Shown: positions 51,988-60,113 of the stretch, one piece after another | Layout of the letters: each line of letters opens with the position of its first letter | Position numbering within the stretch: the first letter of the stretch is position 1 | Assembly (NCBI GenBank): GCA_046347635.1 | Contig: JAXMFT010000012.1 | Span: 62,001 to 126,000 of the forward strand | DNA length: 64,000 nucleotides | From: JAGVSZ01 sp019137045 | Lineage (GTDB): Bacteria; Pseudomonadota; Gammaproteobacteria; Burkholderiales; SG8-39 | Direction of reading: 5' to 3' | Notes under the pieces: generated by a model | The model's input: only the letters and a program-made list of their open reading frames with translations | Database searches by the model: none | Told to the model about the DNA's origin: nothing | Position numbers and translations under genes: made by a program

Positions 51988-53458
51988 CGTGCGCCGCGCA
52001 GGAGGAACGACGCCGCGTCGCTCGCCCCGGCGACGTTGATCGACGTGAAGAAACCGAAGTACACGCACAACCCCGCCATCGCGAGGCCGGCGGCGAGCAT
52101 CCCGGCCGGCGCCTCCGCCGCGTCCCCTGCCCGGCGCGCAGATAGGCGGCCTCCACCAGCCGCCAGACGTAGGCGACCGCGATCAGGGAGCTCGCCAGGA
52201 TCGCGCCCACCACCCACCACGCTTCGCGCTCGATCGCGCCCAGGATGAGGAACCACTTGGTGACGAATCCGGCCGTGCCGGGCACGCCGATGAGGCTCAG
52301 GCCGGCGATCACCAGGCCGAACGCCGTGAGCGGCATGCGCCGACCCAGCCCCGCGAGGCTACCGACGCTGATCGACGCGGCGCCGCTGCGCAGCGCGACG
52401 CCGCCGAGCAGCAGGAAGATCGCCCCCTTGGTGACGCCGTGGTTGAGCAGGTGGGCGATCGAGCCGGTGAGGCCGGCGTGGTTCTCGAGCCCGATGCCGA
52501 GCGTGATGTAGCCGATCTGCGCCACGCTCGACCAGGCGAAGAGGCGCTTCACTTCGCGCTCGAACACCGCCACCAGCGAAGCGAGGATCATCGCGGCGAC
52601 CGAGAGCGCGAGGAAGGTCTCGCGCGTCGGCAGGCGGTCGAACAGCGCCGCCGGGTCGAACACGGTGAAGTAGAAGCGCAGCAGCACGTACACCGACACC
52701 TTGGTCGCGGTGGCGGCGAGGAACGCGGTGGCCATCGATGGCGCGTACGCGTACGCGTTCGGCAGCCACTGGTGCAGCGGGAACAGCGCCAGCTTCAGGC
52801 CGATGCCGACGGTGATGAACGCCAGCGCCGCGAGCACCGGGCGCAGGTCCTCGACGCCGCGCAGCCGCTCGGCGAGGTCGGCGAGGTTGAGCGTGCCGGT
52901 CACGAGGTAGAGCAGCCCCACGCCGATGACGTAGAACGTCGCCCCCACCGTGCCCATGAGCATGTACTGGAAGGCGGCCACCAGCGCCTGGCGCCGCCGG
53001 CCGAGCGCGATCAGCACGTACGACGCGAGCGAGGAGATCTCGAGGAAGACGAACAGGTTGAAGGCGTCGCCGGTGACGGTGATGCCGAGCAACCCGGCGA
53101 GGCACAGGCAGTACATCGCGTACATCAGGTACTGCCGGTCGGCGTCGAGCTCCGCGGCGATGCTGCGCCGGGCGTAGGGCGCGACGAACGACGCGGTGAG
53201 CGCGACCGCCACCAGCACGAACGCGCTCAGCGCGTCCACCCGGTACTCGATCCCCCATGGCGGCGCCCAGCTCCCGAGCGCGTACGAGAACGCGCCGAGC
53301 GTCGCCACGCGCGTGGCGAGCAGCGCGGCGATGACCAGGCAGGCGTAGCTCACCGCCGTGGTCGCGAGCCAGGCGAAGCGCGGGCTGCGCGCGAGCACGA
53401 TGAGCGGCGCGGCGACGAGCGGCAGCACCACCTGCAACGCGGGCAGATGCTCGACCAT
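51984..53458 (-). CDS. mrpD: Antiporter subunit MrpD (one frame break)
   Basis: About 491 residues, 14 helices, directly after mrpC as in canonical Mrp operons. 'LCLAGLLGITVTGDAFNLFVFLEISSLASYVLIALG' holds the key glutamate; 'GLKLALFPLHQWLPNAYAYAPSMATAFLAATATKVSVYVLLRF' and 'IAHLLNHGVTKGAIFLLLGG' the channel lysines. Frame slips at about 52132 (one missing base in a G run), after which 'GDAAEAPAGMLAAGLAMAGLCVYFGFFTSINVAGASDAA' completes the protein. The ATG shares one base with the mrpC stop. Confidence 0.88.
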
Positions 53459-53820
53459 CAGCGCTCACCGGTGCGGTCGCGCTCGAGGATCTCGTCCTCT
53501 TCGATGGTGCCGTACGCCTCCCGGATGCGAACCGTGATCGCCAGCCCGAGCGCGAGCGTGGCGACGCCGACGACGATCGCGGTGAGGATGAGCACGTGCG
53601 GCAGCGGATTCGAGTAGGTCGTGAAGCCCGCGGCGACGATCGGCGCGGTGCCCCCCACGAGCTTGCCCGGCGCGATGTAGAGGAGGTAGACCGAGGTCTG
53701 GAACACCCCCAGCCCGATCAGCTTCTTCATCAGGTTGCCGCGCGCGATCAGGATGTACAGGCCGGCGATCATCAGGAACAGCGTGACCCAGTAGCTGAAG
53801 TGGGCGGCGACCGCGCTCAT
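53458..53820 (-). CDS. mrpC: Antiporter subunit MrpC
   Basis: A 120-residue NuoK-like subunit with three helices: 'FSYWVTLFLMIAGLYILIARGNLMKKLIGLGVFQTSVYLLYIA' and 'PLPHVLILTAIVVGVATLALGLAITVRI', including the conserved glycine/lysine loop. The start overlaps the mrpB stop (ATGA). Confidence 0.93.
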   Translation of the reverse strand: MSAVAAHFSYWVTLFLMIAGLYILIARGNLMKKLIGLGVFQTSVYLLYIAPGKLVGGTAPIVAAGFTTYSNPLPHVLILTAIVVGVATLALGLAITVRIREAYGTIEEDEILERDRTGER

Positions 53821-54257
53821 TCGCCCCCTCGTTCATCCCTTGTGCCGCCGCGTCCGGCGAACATGTAGAAGAGCTTCAGCATGACCCCCGAGACGGTGAA
53901 CAGCACCCCCACCTCGACCCAGAAGATGCCGCGGTGCTGCCCGTGCACCGCATCGGCGTCGAGCACGAAGTAGTCGAGGTAGTTGCCGCCCAGCGCGATC
54001 CCGGCCAGCCCGACCCCGGCGTAGAGGAGCGCGCCGGCGGCGAGCATCCGCTCCGCCACCGCCTCGGGCACGAGCCGCAGTCCCGCGCGCAGGCCGAAGA
54101 CCAGGGCGTAGAAGACGACCGCGGCGGCCGCGATGACGCCGGCCTGGAAGCCGCCGCCGGGGCCGAAGTCGGCGTGGAACTGCACGTACAGGGCGAACAG
54201 CAGCATGAACGGCGTCAGCAGCTTGGCGACGACGCGCAGGATGATGTCGTCCTTCAC
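53817..54257 (-). CDS. mrpB: Antiporter subunit MrpB
   Basis: A 146-residue four-helix MnhB-domain protein: 'DIILRVVAKLLTPFMLLFALYVQFHADFGPGGGFQAGVIAAAAVVFYALVFG' and 'RGIFWVEVGVLFTVSGVMLKLFYMF', the GPGGGFQ block being diagnostic. The GTG start at 54257 overlaps the previous stop (GTGA). Confidence 0.93.
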   Translation of the reverse strand: MKDDIILRVVAKLLTPFMLLFALYVQFHADFGPGGGFQAGVIAAAAVVFYALVFGLRAGLRLVPEAVAERMLAAGALLYAGVGLAGIALGGNYLDYFVLDADAVHGQHRGIFWVEVGVLFTVSGVMLKLFYMFAGRGGTRDERGGE

Positions 54258-54782
54258 CTGCCCTTCCTCCGGCGCCGCAGCAGCGCGATCACGCCCGCTC
54301 CCGCGGTGAACACCACGATCGTCTCGCCCAGCGTGTCGTAGCCGCGGTAACTCGCGAGCACGGCGGAGACGACGTTCGGCACCCCGGTCTCCTCGACGCT
54401 CGCGCCCAGGTAGCGCGGCGCCACGTGGGTGTGGATGGGCGCCAGCAGGTCGGAGACGAGGCAGCCCGAGCAGGCCGTAGGCGAGCACCGCGCCCACCAC
54501 GACCGCGGGCGCGAGCGGGACGAGCAGCCGCTCGAGCCGTTTCGCCTCGGTGCCCCCGGTCAGGTGGAGCGCCCCGAGCAGCAGCACGGTGGACACCCCC
54601 GCGCCCACCGCCGCCTCGGTCATCGCGACGTCGACCGCGTCGAGCGCCACCAGCACCGTCGCCATGAGGAAGCTGTAGATCGAGAACAGCACGACGACGC
54701 TGAAGAGGTTGCGCTGGAGCACCATGGCGAGGACCGTGACCGCCATGATCGCGAGCAGCACGTAGACGATCAGCGCTTCGAT
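54254..54782 (-). CDS. MrpA C-terminal-type subunit (DUF4040/MbhD plus MbhE) (one frame break)
   Basis: About 175 residues with five to six helices. The first half matches the MnhA C-terminal DUF4040/MbhD domain ('NLFSVVVLFSIYSFLMATVLVALDAVDVAMTEAAVGAGVSTVLLLGAL'); the second, after a slip near 54466 repaired by removing one C, matches MbhE ('VPNVVSAVLASYRGYDTLGETIVVFTAGAGVIALL'). The large N-terminal NuoL-like half of MrpA is absent. The start is unresolved: homology begins at an ATC (54782-54780), CTG at 54773 would overlap the mrpG stop, and the first standard start is GTG at 54761. Confidence 0.8.
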
Positions 54783-55096
54783 GGCGCGTCCTCCCCGAAG
54801 AGCAGCGGTTGCAGGCCGCGCCCGAGCGCCGCGCGCGCCAGCGCGTGCGCGGCGGCCGGGCTGGTGAAGAAGATGAGCAGCCCGACCAGCGCGAGCTTCG
54901 CCGCCACCAGCCCCCAGCCCGCCTGCAGCGCGAGCCCGAGCAGCACGAACCCGGCGCCGAGCGTGTCGACCAGGCTGGCCGCGTGCGCGCGCGTATAGAA
55001 GTCGGGCATGCGCAGCGTGCCGAGCGCGCCCACCAGGCACGCGCCGGCGCCGGCGACGAGCAGCGCCCAGCTGGCGAACCCGAGCGCGGCGCTCAT
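54770..55096 (-). CDS. mrpG: Antiporter subunit MrpG
   Basis: A 108-residue three-helix MnhG subunit: 'LLVAGAGACLVGALGTLRMPDFYTRAHAASLVDTLGAGFVLLGLAL' with the diagnostic RMPDFYTRAHA loop, and 'LIFFTSPAAAHALARAAL'. Overlaps mrpF end and the next gene start. Confidence 0.93.
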   Translation of the reverse strand: MSAALGFASWALLVAGAGACLVGALGTLRMPDFYTRAHAASLVDTLGAGFVLLGLALQAGWGLVAAKLALVGLLIFFTSPAAAHALARAALGRGLQPLLFGEDAPSKR

Positions 55097-55350
55097 TCGG
55101 CGAGGCTCCCGTACCGGAAGAACTTGAGCACGGCGATCGTTCCCACGACGTTGAGCATCGCGTAGACGAGCGCGAGGTCGAGGAAGTCCGGCCGCCCGGT
55201 GAGAAAGCCGAACACCGCGAGCAGCAGCACCGCGACGGTGCCGGTCGCGTTCGCCGCAAGCAGCCGGTCGAACACCGTGGGCCCGAGAACGGCGCGAGCG
55301 AGCAGCAGGGCAAGCGTGGCGAGCAGCCCCGCGGCGGCGGCGGCGAACAT
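55093..55350 (-). CDS. mrpF: Antiporter subunit MrpF
   Basis: An 85-residue three-helix MnhF subunit: 'LARAVLGPTVFDRLLAANATGTVAVLLLAVFGF' (GPTxxDR motif) and 'FLDLALVYAMLNVVGTIAVLKFF'. ATG at 55350 shares one base with the mrpE stop; a GTG at 55353 is the alternative start. Confidence 0.92.
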   Translation of the reverse strand: MFAAAAAGLLATLALLLARAVLGPTVFDRLLAANATGTVAVLLLAVFGFLTGRPDFLDLALVYAMLNVVGTIAVLKFFRYGSLAE

Positions 55351-55823
55351 CACGGCCCGCCCTCCAGCCGGGTCACGCGCCGGTCCATCTCGCTGCCGGC
55401 GAGGCCGGCAGCGCCGCCGCGCGTCAGGGCGTGCACCAGGAACGCCTCGCGCTCCGCCTCGATCGTGAGCGTCCCCGGCGTGAGCGTGATCGAGTTCGCG
55501 TGCGTCACGAGCCCGACCACCGTGCTCTGCGACGGGCTGAAACGCACGAGCGTCGGGCTGATCGGCAGGCGCGGGTCGAGGACGATGCGCGCGACCTGCC
55601 AGCCGGACTTGACGATCTCCTTGACGAGCCACGGCCAGTAGGCGAGCGCGCCGGGCATCAGATGGATCGGGTGACCTTCGCGGTCGACGACCTCCATGCG
55701 CCAGGCGAGCGCCGCGACCCCGACCGCCGCAGCGAGACCGGAGAGCACCAGGAACGGCGTGAAGATGCCCGAGAGGAGCAGCCAGAACGCGAACAGCGCG
55801 GCGGCGAGCGCGGCGAGCCGCAC
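55350..55823 (-). CDS. mrpE: Antiporter subunit MrpE
   Basis: A 157-residue MnhE subunit: two N-terminal helices, then the conserved 'LAYWPWLVKEIVKSGWQVARIVLDPRLPISPTLVRF' and 'STVVGLVTHANSITLTPGTLTIEAEREAFLVHAL' cytosolic domain. GTG start, two bases after the preceding small gene. First recognisable Mrp gene of the operon. Confidence 0.93.
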   Translation of the reverse strand: MRLAALAAALFAFWLLLSGIFTPFLVLSGLAAAVGVAALAWRMEVVDREGHPIHLMPGALAYWPWLVKEIVKSGWQVARIVLDPRLPISPTLVRFSPSQSTVVGLVTHANSITLTPGTLTIEAEREAFLVHALTRGGAAGLAGSEMDRRVTRLEGGP

Positions 55824-55825
55824 GG

Positions 55826-56002
55826 TCAGTCTCCGTCCCGGTCGTCGTCCTCGTCACGGTATGCGGCCCAGAGTCCGACCACCGCGACGACGAACGGCAG
55901 CACGAGGAGGAAGACGAATCCGCGGTCGAGCTGCGCGAACCAGTCCGACCAGATGCCGGGATCGAGCGCCTCTGCGATGTGACGGTTGGCCTGCGCGCGC
56001 AT
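55826..56002 (-). CDS. Small single-pass membrane protein heading the Mrp operon
   Basis: A 58-residue protein: an amphipathic start ('HIAEALDPGIWSDWFAQL'), one helix ('FVFLLVLPFVVAVVGLWAAY') and a highly acidic end (RDEDDDRDGD). It precedes mrpE by two bases, so it is co-translated. No family recognised. An in-frame upstream start would extend into the divergent kinase promoter region. Confidence 0.65.
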   Translation of the reverse strand: MRAQANRHIAEALDPGIWSDWFAQLDRGFVFLLVLPFVVAVVGLWAAYRDEDDDRDGD

Positions 56003-56068
56003 GCTGGTGCAGAATATTTGCGCTGCCCGCGCGCGCACAGACCGGAAAGCGCGTACGGGAAACTGCTT

Positions 56069-57634
56069 ATGCCCGCCCTGCGCTACATCCGCGACTCACT
56101 CGTCTTCGCGCCCTGCTACGTCGCGCTCGACTGGGCGAGCTACATCGACCCGATCGGACCGTTCAACATCACGCCGTGGAATCCGCAGCACGGGCTCGCC
56201 GTCGTGTGGCTGATGCTCGGCGGCCTGCATCACGCTCCCATGGTGCTCGCCACCGTCCTGCTCGCCGAGGCGATCGTCCGGGGCATGCCCGGGGGCTATC
56301 TCATCGGGACGCTCACCTCGTTCACGATCACCGGCGGCTTCGCGGCGATGGCCTTCGTTCTGCGCGAGTTCCTGCCCGAGCGGGCCCTGCGCTCCACGCG
56401 CCAGCTCACGCTGCTCGCCGCGGTGGTGGTCGCCGGAACCGCGATCTTCGGCACCGCCTTCGTCGGCCTGCTGAACGCCTCCAACCTCCTCGGCGCGACG
56501 CCGGTCGCGGAGGCGCTGCTGCGCTTCTGGATCGGCGACGCGGTGGGCATCCTGATCACCGCCCCGCTGCTGCTCGCGGCCGCCGACCCGGTGCGTCGCG
56601 CCGGGCTGCTCGCGCTCGCGCGCCGCCCGGAGTCGCTCCTGCAGGCCGGGGTCCTGGTGGCCACCATGTGGCTCGTCTTTCACGGCCTGAGCGGCGACCC
56701 GGCGCGCCTCTTCTACCTGCTGTTCGTCCCGCTCATCTGGATCGCCACGCGCGACGGGATGAACGGCGCGGTCGTCGCCACGGCGCTGGTGCAGATCGGG
56801 GTGGTGATCGGCATCCGCAGCGGAGAAGGCCCGGTGCTGCCGGTGCTGGAGCTGCACGCGCTGGTCGCGACGTTCACGCTCACCGCCCTCTACCTCGGCA
56901 TGATGGTCGACGAGCGCGAGCGGGCGGCGGAGGGCCTGCGCCAGTCGCTGCGGCTGGCGGCCGCCGGCGAGATGGCGGGCGCGATCGCGCACGAGGTGAA
57001 CCAGCCGCTCACCGCGCTCTCGAACTACGGCGAGTCGGCGCTGATGCTGATCGATCGCGGGGGCACCGCGGATCCCGCGCTCGCGGACATCGTCCGCAGG
57101 ATGCTCAGGGAGTCCTGGCGCGCCGCCGAGGTGGTGAGGCGGCTGCGCGACTTCTTCCGCAGCGGCACCACGCACCTCGCGCCGCTCTCGACCGCAGAGC
57201 TGCTCGCGACCGTTCACCGCATCGGCCAGCAGGTGCTCGGCGCGCAGACCCGGATCCTCACCGCGCGCCAGGAGGACGAGCTGCCCGCCCTCTATGTCGA
57301 CCCCTTGCAGATCGAGGTCGTCGTGCGCAATCTCATGGTCAACGCGCGCGATGCGATGAGCGACTGCGACGAGCGCACCCGGCGCATCGACGTGCGGGTG
57401 CGCCGGCACGACGCCGACAGCCTGTGCGTCGTCTTCACCGACAGCGGCCCGGGCCTCTCCACGCAGATGCGCGAGCGCGTCTTCGAGCCCTTCGTGTCCG
57501 GCAAGGCGAGCGGCATGGGGCTCGGGCTCGCCATCAGCCGCGCCATCGCCGAGGCGCACGGCGGCTCGCTCGAGGCCCGGGCGGCCGCGCACGGCGAGTT
57601 CCACCTCGTTCTGCCATGCATCCCGAACCACTGA
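56069..57634 (+). CDS. Membrane sensor histidine kinase (MASE1-type sensor)
   Basis: A 521-residue kinase. Residues 1-285 contain eight or so helices of a MASE1-like sensor ('FNITPWNPQHGLAVVWLMLGG', 'GDAVGILITAPLLL'). The dimerisation helix 'LAAAGEMAGAIAHEVNQPLTALSNYGESAL' has phospho-accepting His308; the ATPase domain has 'NLMVNARDAMSD' (N box), 'VVFTDSGPGLS' (G1) and 'GMGLGLAISRAIAEAHGG' (G2). HK4/FixL-type core. It is divergent from the Mrp operon (66 bases) and its end overlaps the response regulator gene by 19 bases. Confidence 0.93.
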   Translation: MPALRYIRDSLVFAPCYVALDWASYIDPIGPFNITPWNPQHGLAVVWLMLGGLHHAPMVLATVLLAEAIVRGMPGGYLIGTLTSFTITGGFAAMAFVLREFLPERALRSTRQLTLLAAVVVAGTAIFGTAFVGLLNASNLLGATPVAEALLRFWIGDAVGILITAPLLLAAADPVRRAGLLALARRPESLLQAGVLVATMWLVFHGLSGDPARLFYLLFVPLIWIATRDGMNGAVVATALVQIGVVIGIRSGEGPVLPVLELHALVATFTLTALYLGMMVDERERAAEGLRQSLRLAAAGEMAGAIAHEVNQPLTALSNYGESALMLIDRGGTADPALADIVRRMLRESWRAAEVVRRLRDFFRSGTTHLAPLSTAELLATVHRIGQQVLGAQTRILTARQEDELPALYVDPLQIEVVVRNLMVNARDAMSDCDERTRRIDVRVRRHDADSLCVVFTDSGPGLSTQMRERVFEPFVSGKASGMGLGLAISRAIAEAHGGSLEARAAAHGEFHLVLPCIPNH

Positions 57635-58230
57635 CCGTCTTCGTCGTCGACGACGACCCCGCGGTGCGCGACTCGCTCGCGCTGATGCTCGGGATCGCCG
57701 GCTACCGCACCGCCTCGTTCGCCGACGCGGAGGCGTTCCTGGCCGCCTGGCGCGAGGACTGGTCGGGGTGCGTAGTGGCCGACCTCAGGCTGCCCGGCGC
57801 GAGCGGCGTGGAGCTCCAGACCGAGCTCGCCCGCCGCGGCAGCAGTCTGCCCGTCGTCATCATCACCGCGCATGGCGACGTGCCGGCGGCGCGCGCGGCG
57901 TTCCGCGCCGATGCGGTCGACTTCCTCGAAAAGCCGTACGAGAACGCCCAGCTGCAGGCGGCGATCCAGAGCGCCTTCTCCAAGGAGAGCCGGCGGCTGC
58001 GGCGCGCGGCCGACGCCCGCCGGCTCGAGCGGCTGACGGGGCGCGAACGCGAAGTCCTCGCCGCCGCGGCGCAGGGGTTGCACGCGAAGGAGATCGGGAA
58101 GAAGCTCGGCATCAGCGCACGCACGGTGGAAGTGCACAAGACCCGCATCATGTCGAAGCTCGGCGCGCGCAACGTGGCCGAGCTCGTGCGCCTCGCGCTC
58201 GCGGCGGAGCCCCCGCTGCCGGGACGCTGA
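57616..58230 (+). CDS. FixJ/NarL-type response regulator
   Basis: A 204-residue regulator. Receiver domain: acidic 'VVDDDPAVRDSL', phospho-acceptor Asp56 in 'VVADLRLPGASGVEL', 'VVIITAHGDV' and the lysine in 'DFLEKPYEN'. Output domain: GerE helix-turn-helix 'LTGREREVLAAAAQGLHAKEIGKKLGISARTVEVHKTRIMSKLGARNVAELVRLA'. Cognate partner of the overlapping kinase; the divergent antiporter operon is the obvious candidate target. Confidence 0.95.
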   Translation: MHPEPLTVFVVDDDPAVRDSLALMLGIAGYRTASFADAEAFLAAWREDWSGCVVADLRLPGASGVELQTELARRGSSLPVVIITAHGDVPAARAAFRADAVDFLEKPYENAQLQAAIQSAFSKESRRLRRAADARRLERLTGREREVLAAAAQGLHAKEIGKKLGISARTVEVHKTRIMSKLGARNVAELVRLALAAEPPLPGR

Positions 58231-58395
58231 CCCCCGCCTGCGCCGCGGCGCGTCCGGCGCCGTTCCGCCACCGCGCGCTTTCGTGAGCGGGATCAATTCG
58301 GCGCCGCTGCGCCGGATCCTGCGCGGCGCTAGACTTGCGCGGCGCCCGCGAGCCGGCCGGCTCGCCACGACAATCACGTCCCGAAGGAGGAGCCC

Positions 58396-59766
58396 ATGTC
58401 CGACCCGGTCAAGTACGTCCTCGACGAAACGCGCATCCCGAAGCACTGGTACAACATCCAGGCCGACCTGCCGAAGCCGCTCGCGCCGGTGCTGCATCCG
58501 GGCACGCTCAAGCCGCTCGGGCCCGACGACCTCGCGCCGCTCTTCCCGATGGAGCTGATCGTGCAGGAGGTGACGCAGGAGCGCGAGGTGCCGATCCCCG
58601 AGCCGGTGCGCGAGGTGTATCGCCAGTGGCGCCCGTCGCCGCTCTACCGCGCGCGGCGGCTGGAGAAGGCGCTGCAGACCCCGGCGCGCATCTACTACAA
58701 GTACGAGGGCGTGTCGCCCGCCGGCAGCCACAAGCCGAACACCGCGGTCGCGCAGGCGTTCTACAACAAGCAGGCCGGCATCTCGAAGCTCACGACCGAG
58801 ACCGGCGCGGGCCAGTGGGGCAGCTCGCTCGCCTTCGCCGGGGCGCTGTTCGGCATCGACGTGCAGGTCTTCATGGTGCGCGTCTCCTACGACCAGAAGC
58901 CCTACCGCCGCGCGCTGATGGAGACCTACGGCGCGAAGTGCATCCCGTCGCCCTCGCCCGAGACGCAGTCGGGGCGCGCGATCCTGGAGCAGCGCAAGGA
59001 CCACCCCGGCTCGCTCGGCATCGCGATCTCCGAGGCGGTGGAGATCGCCGCGCAGCGCGACGACACCAAGTACGCGCTCGGCTCGGTGCTGAACCACGTG
59101 CTGCTGCACCAGACGGTGGTCGGCCAGGAGGCGATGGCGCAGCTCGAGATGGCGAACGACTACCCCGACGTGATCGTCGGCTGCACCGGCGGCGGGTCGA
59201 ACTTCGCCGGCATCGCCTTCCCCTTCCTCGGCGCGCAGCTGCGCGGCGGGAAGCAAGTGCGCATCGTCGCGGTCGAGCCGGCCGCCTGCCCGAGCCTCAC
59301 GCGCGGCAGGTTCGCCTACGACTTCGGCGACACCGCGCACCTCACGCCGCTCGTGAAGATGCACACGCTCGGCTCGGTGTTCACCCCGCCGGGGTTCCAC
59401 GCCGGCGGGCTGCGCTACCACGGCATGGCGCCGCTGGTGAGCCACGTCAAGGACCTCGGCCTCATCGAGGCGGTCGCCTACCACCAGACGAAGTGCTTCG
59501 ACGCGGGCGTGCAGTTCGCGCGCGCCGAGGGGATCCTGCCCGCGCCGGAGGCGAACCACGCGGTGAAGGGCGCGATCGACGAGGCGCTCAAGTGCAAGGC
59601 CGAGGGGAAATCGCGCGCGATCCTCTTCAACCTGTGCGGGCACGGGCACTTCGACATGCAGGCCTACATGGACTACTTCGCCGGCAAGCTGAAGGACCAG
59701 GACTACGACGAGAAGGAACTCGCGATGGCGCTCGCCGGGCTGCCGGCAGTGAAGGAAGCGGCTTGA
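58396..59766 (+). CDS. trpB: TrpB-like pyridoxal-phosphate synthase (TrpB2 type)
   Basis: A 456-residue fold-II enzyme of the TrpB2 subgroup, which makes tryptophan from indole and serine, often without a TrpA partner; none is encoded here. Lys113 in 'SPAGSHKPNTAVAQAFYNKQAG' binds PLP; 'TTETGAGQWGSSLAFAGALFG', 'VIVGCTGGGSNFAGIAFPFLG' (phosphate loop) and 'HAGGLRYHGMAPLVSHVKDLGLIEAVAY' are typical. GGAGGAG precedes the ATG. Its last 13 codons are copied four times in the DNA that follows. Confidence 0.94.
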   Translation: MSDPVKYVLDETRIPKHWYNIQADLPKPLAPVLHPGTLKPLGPDDLAPLFPMELIVQEVTQEREVPIPEPVREVYRQWRPSPLYRARRLEKALQTPARIYYKYEGVSPAGSHKPNTAVAQAFYNKQAGISKLTTETGAGQWGSSLAFAGALFGIDVQVFMVRVSYDQKPYRRALMETYGAKCIPSPSPETQSGRAILEQRKDHPGSLGIAISEAVEIAAQRDDTKYALGSVLNHVLLHQTVVGQEAMAQLEMANDYPDVIVGCTGGGSNFAGIAFPFLGAQLRGGKQVRIVAVEPAACPSLTRGRFAYDFGDTAHLTPLVKMHTLGSVFTPPGFHAGGLRYHGMAPLVSHVKDLGLIEAVAYHQTKCFDAGVQFARAEGILPAPEANHAVKGAIDEALKCKAEGKSRAILFNLCGHGHFDMQAYMDYFAGKLKDQDYDEKELAMALAGLPAVKEAA

Positions 59767-59795
59767 CGGGCGAGCGCCGCTGACTTGGGGGATCA

Positions 59796-59816
59796 CAAGG
59801 GGGCATCGCCCCCTTG
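59796..59816 (+). terminator. Hairpin of array unit 1
   Basis: CAAGGGGGC, loop ATC, GCCCCCTTG: a nine-pair stem followed by TT only, 30 bases after the trpB2 stop. A near copy with one mismatch lies at 59995-60015 in unit 3. Confidence 0.6.
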
Positions 59817-60080
59817 TTCCGGCGATTCGATGGCGCTCGCCGGGCTGCCGGCAGTGAAGGAAGCAGCGTAGCGAGAGCAACGCGACGAGGGGCCGGCGTC
59901 CGCCCCCTTGTTGCGGCGATTCGATGGCGCTCGCCGGGCTGCCGGCAGTGAAGGAAGCGGCTTGACGGGCGAGCGCCGCTGACTTGGGGGATCACAAGGG
60001 GGCATCGCCCCCTCGTTCCGGCGATTCGATGGCGCTCGCCGGGCTGCCGGCAGTGAAGGAAGCAGCGTAGCGAGAGGACG

Positions 60081-60112
60081 CGAGGGGCGGCGTCCGCCGG
60101 CCCCTCGTTTTT
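60081..60112 (+). terminator. Intrinsic terminator ending the trpB2 array
   Basis: CGAGGGG-CGGCG pairs with CGCCG-CCCCTCG (one bulged G) and is followed by TTTTT (60108-60112). It lies in unit 4, directly before the convergent TTC38-like gene. Confidence 0.85.
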
Positions 60113-60113
60113 C

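Noticed and set aside
53465..53836. A second minus-strand frame alongside mrpC
   Set aside because: Out-of-frame shadow of mrpC with arginine/alanine-rich composition and no membrane helices.
57292..59880. An 862-residue minus-strand frame running from the repeat array through trpB2 and the response regulator
   Set aside because: Its apparent internal repeats come only from the DNA repeats of the array, and the strand is antisense to three well-supported genes.
59829..60080. Small genes starting at the repeated ATG of the array (MALAGLPAVKEAA)
   Set aside because: Each is only 13 codons, copied from the end of trpB2, and none has a ribosome-binding site.
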